In this document: in pieces, positions 58,914-64,000 of the stretch
How positions within the stretch are numbered: position 1 is the first letter of the stretch
Layout of the letters: each line of letters starts with the position of its first letter
NCBI RefSeq assembly: GCF_003063575.1
Contig: NZ_NESC01000004.1
Location: forward strand, 124,001 to 188,000
DNA: 64,000 bases
Source of the DNA: Limnohabitans sp. Jir72
GTDB lineage: Bacteria > Pseudomonadota > Gammaproteobacteria > Burkholderiales > Burkholderiaceae_C
Direction of reading: 5' to 3'
The notes under the pieces: generated by a model
The model's database searches: none
What the model was told of the DNA's origin: nothing
What the model saw: only the letters and a program-made list of their open reading frames with translations
Position numbers and translations under genes: made by a program

Positions 58914-60158
58914 TCACTCGTCGAAGTCCCAGATCCTGTGCAGGTCCAGATTCATCAGGGCCCAACTCTCCACCAGTTCCAGCTGCAGCCTTTGACGCTC
59001 GCGCAGGCTTTCTTGCGCCAGCCTGCGGTTCTGGATCAGCTCGGTCATGCTGTGCTCGCCCATGGCAAAGGCCTTGAGCGATTGGGTCACCGCCGTCGCC
59101 TGTGTTTGCGCGGCCAACTGCAAGCTCGTCAGTGCCTGCCTCTGCAGGTGCAAGTTCAACCAACGCGCCTCAAAAGCTGCGCCTAAATCCAGCGTCATTT
59201 GCTGCACTTGTTCTTCCAGCTGGTTCGCCTCGGCCAAGGCGGCGGCCGCATGGGCCTGCCGCGCCGAGCCAGGCAAAGCAAAACCCAGCGACACCCCCAC
59301 AATGCTTTCGGCGCCCGCGCGCTCGCGCGCGGCGTACACCCCCAGCACCGGATCGGGCAGGCGGTCGCGGTCCATGCGCTCGGCCTGCAAACGCAGGCGC
59401 TGCAATTCAGCACGGCGCAAATTCAGCTCATGGTGGTTTTGCAAAAACTCTTGCAGCAAGGTTGGCAAAGCGGGCAGCTCGGGCACATCGCTGGGCACGG
59501 CAGGCCAGGCAGGCTCGGGCAAACCGGGGTAGCGCTTTTGCAGCTGCGCCCACGCCGCTGTCCACTGCGCTTGCGACACGGCCACCGCCGCCTGTGCGCG
59601 TTGCAGCTCGGCTTGCGCCAGGCTCGCGTCCAGTTGCGAGATGTCGCCCTGCTTCAAACGCAGCTGCGCTTGGCGGTGCAGTTCTTGCGACAGCTGCGCT
59701 TGCGCACTGGCCGCCTCGCGGGCCAGCGCCAGCTGGTGCAGCACAAACCATTGGCGCATCAGCTCACGGCTGGCCTCGTGCAGGGCGTCGGCGTAGCCGA
59801 TGCTGGCCACCTTGCGGCTTTGCTCGGCCAGCTTGGCATCCAGCCCCGCCTTGCCCCACCAGCGCACAGAGCGCTCCAGACTGACCAGCTGCTCATTGAA
59901 GCGGCCACCCGGGTCGATGGTTTTGCGGTTTTGCTGGCTCATGCGCAGGTTGAATTCGCCCGCGCCCGCCTCGGTCGCACGGGCCCTTTGCAGTTGCGCC
60001 GCCTGCTGCGATTGCGCAGCCAAAATGCCGTGGCTGTTTTTCACGAGGGTCTGCACCCGATCGGCAGGCGGCAACCACACACCCAAGGTGTCTTGCGCCT
60101 GCACACGCAGACCCAGGCACATGCCGCCCACGATCAGGGCCGTGCACAGTTTTTTCAT
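58914..60158 (-). CDS. TolC-like outer membrane efflux protein (CzcC/CusC family)
   Basis: A 414 aa outer membrane factor with a signal peptide (MKKLCTALIVGGMCLGLRVQA). Long amphipathic helices rich in Ala, Gln and Leu follow, in the two-repeat pattern of the family (SQLDASLAQAELQRAQAAVAV; LRRAELQRLRLQAERM). It forms the exit duct for the adjacent RND pump, whose stop it overlaps by 4 bases. Several residues are closer to CzcC-type than to drug-efflux TolC homologues. Confidence 0.9.
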   Translation of the reverse strand: MKKLCTALIVGGMCLGLRVQAQDTLGVWLPPADRVQTLVKNSHGILAAQSQQAAQLQRARATEAGAGEFNLRMSQQNRKTIDPGGRFNEQLVSLERSVRWWGKAGLDAKLAEQSRKVASIGYADALHEASRELMRQWFVLHQLALAREAASAQAQLSQELHRQAQLRLKQGDISQLDASLAQAELQRAQAAVAVSQAQWTAAWAQLQKRYPGLPEPAWPAVPSDVPELPALPTLLQEFLQNHHELNLRRAELQRLRLQAERMDRDRLPDPVLGVYAARERAGAESIVGVSLGFALPGSARQAHAAAALAEANQLEEQVQQMTLDLGAAFEARWLNLHLQRQALTSLQLAAQTQATAVTQSLKAFAMGEHSMTELIQNRRLAQESLRERQRLQLELVESWALMNLDLHRIWDFDE

Positions 60159-63100
60159 GAGACGCTCCTGTCTTGGCGTTGGGGCTGACGGAAATGGGCC
60201 CAGAGCTCGGCCAAACTGCCCAAAGCCCCCCAGCGCTCAAAAATCAGCGGCAACAACAACAAGGTCAACAAAGTCGAGCTGACCAAGCCCCCCGTGACCA
60301 CGATGGCCAAAGGCTTTTGAATTTCGGAGCCAGGCCCCGTGGCAAACAGCAAGGGGATCATGCCCAGCGCCGTGATCAAGGCCGTCATCAGCACCGGCCG
60401 CAAACGGCGCTCGGCACCCAAGCGCACCACTTGCGCCAGGGCCTCACCGTTTTGCAGCCGCTCGTTGAAATGCGTGACCATCACCACCCCGTTGAGCACC
60501 GCAATGCCCAGCAAGGCGATGAAACCCACCGAGGCTGGGACCGACAGGTATTGCCCCGAGATGGCCAACGCCACCACACCGCCCACCAAGGCAAACGGGA
60601 TGTTCAAAAAGATGATGCCCGCCTGCACCACCGAGCCGAAGGTGAAAGTCAGGATCAAAAAGATCAGGCCCATCGCCGCCGGGATCACCACGCTCAAACG
60701 CGCTGCGGCCCGTTGCTGGTTTTCAAACTGGCCACCCCACACCACCTGGATGTCCTTGGGCAGTCCGAGCGCGGCCACCGCTTGCTGGGCATCGGCCACA
60801 AAGCCGGTCAAATCGCGCCCTTCCACCGAGACCTGAATCGTCGTCAGGCGCTGGCTCAGTTCATGGTCGATGCGGATCGGGCCGTCCACCACGCGGATGT
60901 CGGCCAAGGCGCTGGCCGGCCAGGCGCGGCCATCGGGCGCGGTGATCGGCAGGTTGCGAAAGGCCTCGGGGCTGCTGCGCACCGTGTCGTTGCCCCGCAA
61001 AGTCAGGGCCGTGCGGATGCCCCGGTCCAACACATGGCCCACGGTTTCGCCTTCGAGCTGCTGGCGCAAGGCCTGCTGCACCGAGGCCACGCTCATGCCC
61101 GACTGGCCCACCGTGTGGCGGTTCACGGCCACGCTCAGGTACTGCATGCCTTCGGCTTTGGGCGCGATCACCTCGGCAGCGCCGTCGGTCTTGCGCACGG
61201 CCTCGGCCACTTGCTGCGCTGTTCTGATCAGTTGCTGCAAATCAGCACCGAACAACTTGATCGCCACATCGCCCCGGGTGCCGGTCAACATTTCGGAAAT
61301 CCGCATCTCGATCGGCTGCGTAAAACCATAGACCAGACCTGGAAAGCCCTCCAGTACCTCACGCAAGGCCACGATGATGTCCTCCTTGCTGCCGCGCCAT
61401 TCGCTTTTGGGTTTGAGCACGAGAAAGGTATCGGTCTCGTCCAGCCCCATTGGGTCCAGGCCCAACTCATCCGAGCCCACACGGGCAATGACCGATTTCA
61501 CCTCCGGCACATGGGCCAAAATAGCCTGTTGAACACGGGTGTCAATGTCCATGGACGCTGCCAGCGAAATCGATGAGGTTTTTTGCAGCTGCACGAGAAT
61601 GTCGCCTTCGTCCAAGGTCGGCATGAAGGTCTTGCCAATCTGCGTGTACAGACCGCCTGCCAAAACCAGCGAACCCAACACCACGCCCACCAGCCAGCGC
61701 GGATGCCGCCAGCTGGCATCGCGCCACTTCACATAAGTGCGCAGGAGCTTGACCATCACCCAAGGCTCGTGCGCGGTTTGCGGCTTGAGCACCAAAGACG
61801 CCAGCGCAGGCACCACCGTGAAGGCCAGCACCAGCGAAGCCGACAAGGCCATGATGATGGTCACGGCAACGGGTGAAAACAGCTTGCCCTCCAGCCCCTG
61901 CAAGGTCAGCAGCGGCAAGAACACCACACAAATGATGAGCACGCCCGCCCCCACCGGCTTGAGCACTTCGCGCACCGCGTGCAGCACGCGTTCGGTGATG
62001 GTCATGTCGTGGCCCGCAGGCGCATGGGCCAGCTGGGTTTCCACGTTTTCCACCACCACCACCGAGGCATCGACCAGCATGCCCAGCGCAATCGCCAAGC
62101 CCCCCAAGCTCATCAGGTTGGCGGTGATACCGGTGTAGCGCATGAGCAAAAAGGTGGCCAGCAAGGACAGCGGCAGCGACACCGCCACCACCAGCGCAGG
62201 CCGCAAGCCGCCTAAGAAAACATAGAGCACCACGCAGACCAGCACCGCCGCTTCGGCCAGGGCCTTGATGACGGTGTTGGCCGCGCGCGTGACCAGCTCG
62301 CCTCGGTTGTAGAAGGTCTTGATCGTCATGCCCTCGGGCAGGCGTTTTTGCAAGTCGCGGATCTTCAGGTCAATCGCATCGACCAGCTCACGGGCATTGA
62401 CGCCGCGCAGGCCCAGCACCAGACCCTCCACCGCTTCGCCGCGCCCGTCTTGCGTCACCGCGCCATAGCGGGTGAGCGCGCCGTGGCGCACCACCGCCAC
62501 ATCGTCGAGCAAAATCTTCTGGCCCGAGTGCGGCTGCTCGATGCGGATGGCGCGCAGATCGTCCAGAGTCTTGACCGCGCCTTCCACACGCACCACCAGC
62601 GACTCTTCGCCAGCCGACATGCGGCCTGCGCCGTCGTTGCTGTTGTTGTTGGCCAGGGCCTCGCGCAGGCTGGCCATGCTCACACCCAATGCGGCCATGC
62701 GTTCGGTTTTGGGCAGCACCTCAAAAGTCTGCACCTCGCCGCCCATGGCATTGACCTCGGCCACGCCAGCAATCGTGCGCAGTTCAGGCCGAATGGTCCA
62801 ATCGAGCACACGGCGTTTCTCGGCCAGAGTGAAGTCTTCTCCTTCGACAGTGAACATGTACAGATCGGACAGGGGCGTGGTGATCGGCGCCAGGCCGCCA
62901 CTCACGCCAGCAGGCAAATCGCCCATCACGCCGTTCAGCCGTTCGGACACTTGCTGGCGCGCCCAATAAATGTCCACGCCTTCGTCAAAGTCCAGCGTGA
63001 TGTCGGCGATGCCGTATTTGGAGACCGAACGCACCATGCGCTTTTTGGGGATGCTCAAAAGCTCTTGCTCGATCGGCTTGACCACACGCTGCTCGACCTC

Positions 63101-63280
63101 TTCGGGCGTCATGCCCGGGATCTTCAGGATGATCTTGGCCTGGGTCGGCGAGATATCGGGGAAAGCGTCAATCGGCAGTTGTTGCCAAGCCTGCAAACCG
63201 GCCAGCATCAAGAGGGCTGCCAACAGCAGGGTCAGGTGGCGGTAACGCAGCGCCCAGCGGATCATGGCGTCCATGCTCAT
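60155..63280 (-). CDS. Heavy-metal efflux RND transporter (CusA/CzcA family)
   Basis: A 1041 aa inner-membrane proton antiporter with twelve helices and two large periplasmic loops. HME-RND hallmarks: LPIDAFPDISPTQAKI near the N-terminus and EEVEQRVVKPIEQELL. The membrane-4 motif GGLAIALGMLVDASVVVVEN near residue 393 has a single Asp, as in CusA-like (monovalent copper/silver) pumps; CzcA has an extra Asp in DFG there. Cu/Ag export is therefore more likely than Co/Zn/Cd, but this is inference. The start overlaps the adaptor gene by 4 bases. Confidence 0.92.
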   Translation of the reverse strand: MSMDAMIRWALRYRHLTLLLAALLMLAGLQAWQQLPIDAFPDISPTQAKIILKIPGMTPEEVEQRVVKPIEQELLSIPKKRMVRSVSKYGIADITLDFDEGVDIYWARQQVSERLNGVMGDLPAGVSGGLAPITTPLSDLYMFTVEGEDFTLAEKRRVLDWTIRPELRTIAGVAEVNAMGGEVQTFEVLPKTERMAALGVSMASLREALANNNSNDGAGRMSAGEESLVVRVEGAVKTLDDLRAIRIEQPHSGQKILLDDVAVVRHGALTRYGAVTQDGRGEAVEGLVLGLRGVNARELVDAIDLKIRDLQKRLPEGMTIKTFYNRGELVTRAANTVIKALAEAAVLVCVVLYVFLGGLRPALVVAVSLPLSLLATFLLMRYTGITANLMSLGGLAIALGMLVDASVVVVENVETQLAHAPAGHDMTITERVLHAVREVLKPVGAGVLIICVVFLPLLTLQGLEGKLFSPVAVTIIMALSASLVLAFTVVPALASLVLKPQTAHEPWVMVKLLRTYVKWRDASWRHPRWLVGVVLGSLVLAGGLYTQIGKTFMPTLDEGDILVQLQKTSSISLAASMDIDTRVQQAILAHVPEVKSVIARVGSDELGLDPMGLDETDTFLVLKPKSEWRGSKEDIIVALREVLEGFPGLVYGFTQPIEMRISEMLTGTRGDVAIKLFGADLQQLIRTAQQVAEAVRKTDGAAEVIAPKAEGMQYLSVAVNRHTVGQSGMSVASVQQALRQQLEGETVGHVLDRGIRTALTLRGNDTVRSSPEAFRNLPITAPDGRAWPASALADIRVVDGPIRIDHELSQRLTTIQVSVEGRDLTGFVADAQQAVAALGLPKDIQVVWGGQFENQQRAAARLSVVIPAAMGLIFLILTFTFGSVVQAGIIFLNIPFALVGGVVALAISGQYLSVPASVGFIALLGIAVLNGVVMVTHFNERLQNGEALAQVVRLGAERRLRPVLMTALITALGMIPLLFATGPGSEIQKPLAIVVTGGLVSSTLLTLLLLPLIFERWGALGSLAELWAHFRQPQRQDRSVS

Positions 63281-64000
63281 TCATCCTTTTGCAGCAGGGC
63301 GCGCAGCGAAGCCAAGCCCGTGACGGCCACCTGCTGCTTGGCGCTCAGCGCGCCGCTCACCACCGTTTGCTCGTCGTTGCTGGACAAGACTTTGACCAGT
63401 GTGGGCACAAAGCCCTGGGCACTGGCCACGAACACCCAGCTTTGCATCTGGTGCGCGATCACGGCGCGCGCAGGCACTTGCCAAGCCGCTTGCGCGGGCG
63501 TGACGCCGGGGTGCAGCTGCACCGGCAAGACTTCACCTGCGCTCAAGCTGCCGGGTGTCGTCACCCGCGCACGCGCTTGGGCTTGCTGCGCGGCATCCAC
63601 CGCACGGCTGATGCCCATCAGCACCGCTTTGGCTTGCCGCGAAGGCACGCTGACCGCGTCGCCCACTTTGAGCTGCGCCGCCTTCTCGGGCGAGAGCACC
63701 AGATCGAGTTGCAGCTGCCGCGTATCGGCCACCTTGAACAAAGGCATACCGGCCTCCACCCGCTGGCCCACGCTGACCCAAGACTGCACCAGCGTGCCAT
63801 TCAAGGGCGACGTCAAGCTGGCACCGGCGTAATCTGCGCCGCCCGGGCTGGCCCCGGAAGAGCGCAGCTCGGCTTGCTTGGCTTGCAGCGCGGCTTGCGC
63901 TGCATGGAATTTGTTCTGGCTGATCTGCAGCCGAGCCGCCGGGATGATGCCGTCGGCCAGCATGGCCTGGTCACGCGACAAAGCGGCCTGGGCGTTTTGC
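63277..64000 (-). CDS. RND efflux periplasmic adaptor (CusB/CzcB family), partial
   Basis: C-terminal 240 residues of a membrane-fusion protein; the frame stays open to the right edge. Visible are the lipoyl-type half motif LTSPLNGTLVQSWVSVGQRVEAGMPLFKVAD, a beta-barrel region (LDLVLSPEKAAQLKVGDAVSV) and a membrane-proximal end (VPARAVIAHQMQSWVFV). It links the inner-membrane pump to the outer-membrane channel. First known gene of the efflux operon in the transcribed direction. Confidence 0.88.
   Translation of the reverse strand, partial: QNAQAALSRDQAMLADGIIPAARLQISQNKFHAAQAALQAKQAELRSSGASPGGADYAGASLTSPLNGTLVQSWVSVGQRVEAGMPLFKVADTRQLQLDLVLSPEKAAQLKVGDAVSVPSRQAKAVLMGISRAVDAAQQAQARARVTTPGSLSAGEVLPVQLHPGVTPAQAAWQVPARAVIAHQMQSWVFVASAQGFVPTLVKVLSSNDEQTVVSGALSAKQQVAVTGLASLRALLQKDE

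Noticed and set aside
60173..61576. 467-residue plus-strand frame
   Set aside because: Antisense to the RND pump gene; no domain and no ribosome site.
1..64000. CRISPR arrays, tRNA or rRNA genes, insertion sequences, phage att sites
   Set aside because: No regularly spaced repeats, cloverleaf-like conserved TPsiC blocks, transposase frames or flanking direct repeats were noticed; a covariance-model scan would be the decisive check for small RNAs.

Overview
The window looks like a chromosomal segment of a free-living betaproteobacterium of the order Burkholderiales, most likely Comamonadaceae. This is inferred from high GC, the aa3 oxidase cluster with its lineage-typical small proteins, FtsY next to M16 peptidases, and Bug-type (TctC) binding proteins. 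Genes are dense on both strands and no gene-free stretch exceeds about 300 bases. I saw no tRNA, rRNA, CRISPR array, insertion sequence or phage gene.

Region 1 (1-5.5 kb) is housekeeping: a partial M16 peptidase, divergent ftsY-selD, then rpoH (sigma-32) behind a perfect CIRCE operator, then a Bug-family binding protein. Region 2 (5.6-15.3 kb, minus strand) is a complete aa3-type cytochrome c oxidase locus. It runs DUF2244, CoxB with a C-terminal cytochrome c domain, CoxA, a 38-residue assembly peptide, CtaG/Cox11, DUF2970, CoxC, SURF1, an SCO-like membrane protein, heme A synthase, heme O synthase and SCO1. One small DUF2909 gene inside it runs the other way. Region 3 (15.3-23.5 kb) holds a BioC-like protein with an eroded SAM site, comF, trmL, an unusual membrane domain-MaoC fusion, a P-type cation ATPase, a sterol-desaturase-family protein and CorA.

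Region 4 (23.5-50 kb) is the most interesting part: a phosphate-starvation island. It contains pstSCAB-phoU-phoB-phoR continuing into ugd and lplT. Polyphosphate genes are present (two PPK2 kinases, PPK1, PPX, a CHAD protein, SixA). So are genes for replacing phospholipids by phosphorus-free lipids: two Agt-like glycosyltransferases, a PlcP-like phosphoesterase and an OlsB-like acyltransferase. Also here are a phosphatidylserine decarboxylase, an N-terminally extended class III aminotransferase, an Mpo1-like membrane protein and a PhnZ-like phosphonate oxygenase. PhoB-box-like sequences with 11-bp half-site spacing precede ppk2, the first glycosyltransferase, pstS, ppx, ppk1 and olsB. This suggests one coordinated programme: sense and import phosphate, mobilise polyphosphate, strip phosphate from membrane lipids and refill the membrane with glyco- and ornithine lipids.

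Region 5 (50-64 kb) is accessory metal resistance: a TauE/SafE permease, then an arsenic locus (divergent arsA; arsR-arsI-arsC-arsC-acr3). Next comes a more AT-rich insert with DUF2809, DUF817, an unknown exported protein and a DUF6402-like protein. The window ends in a CusCBA/CzcCBA-type heavy-metal RND efflux operon cut by the right edge. Gene starts were chosen by ribosome binding sites, signal peptides and family length; names rest on motif recognition without database searches.
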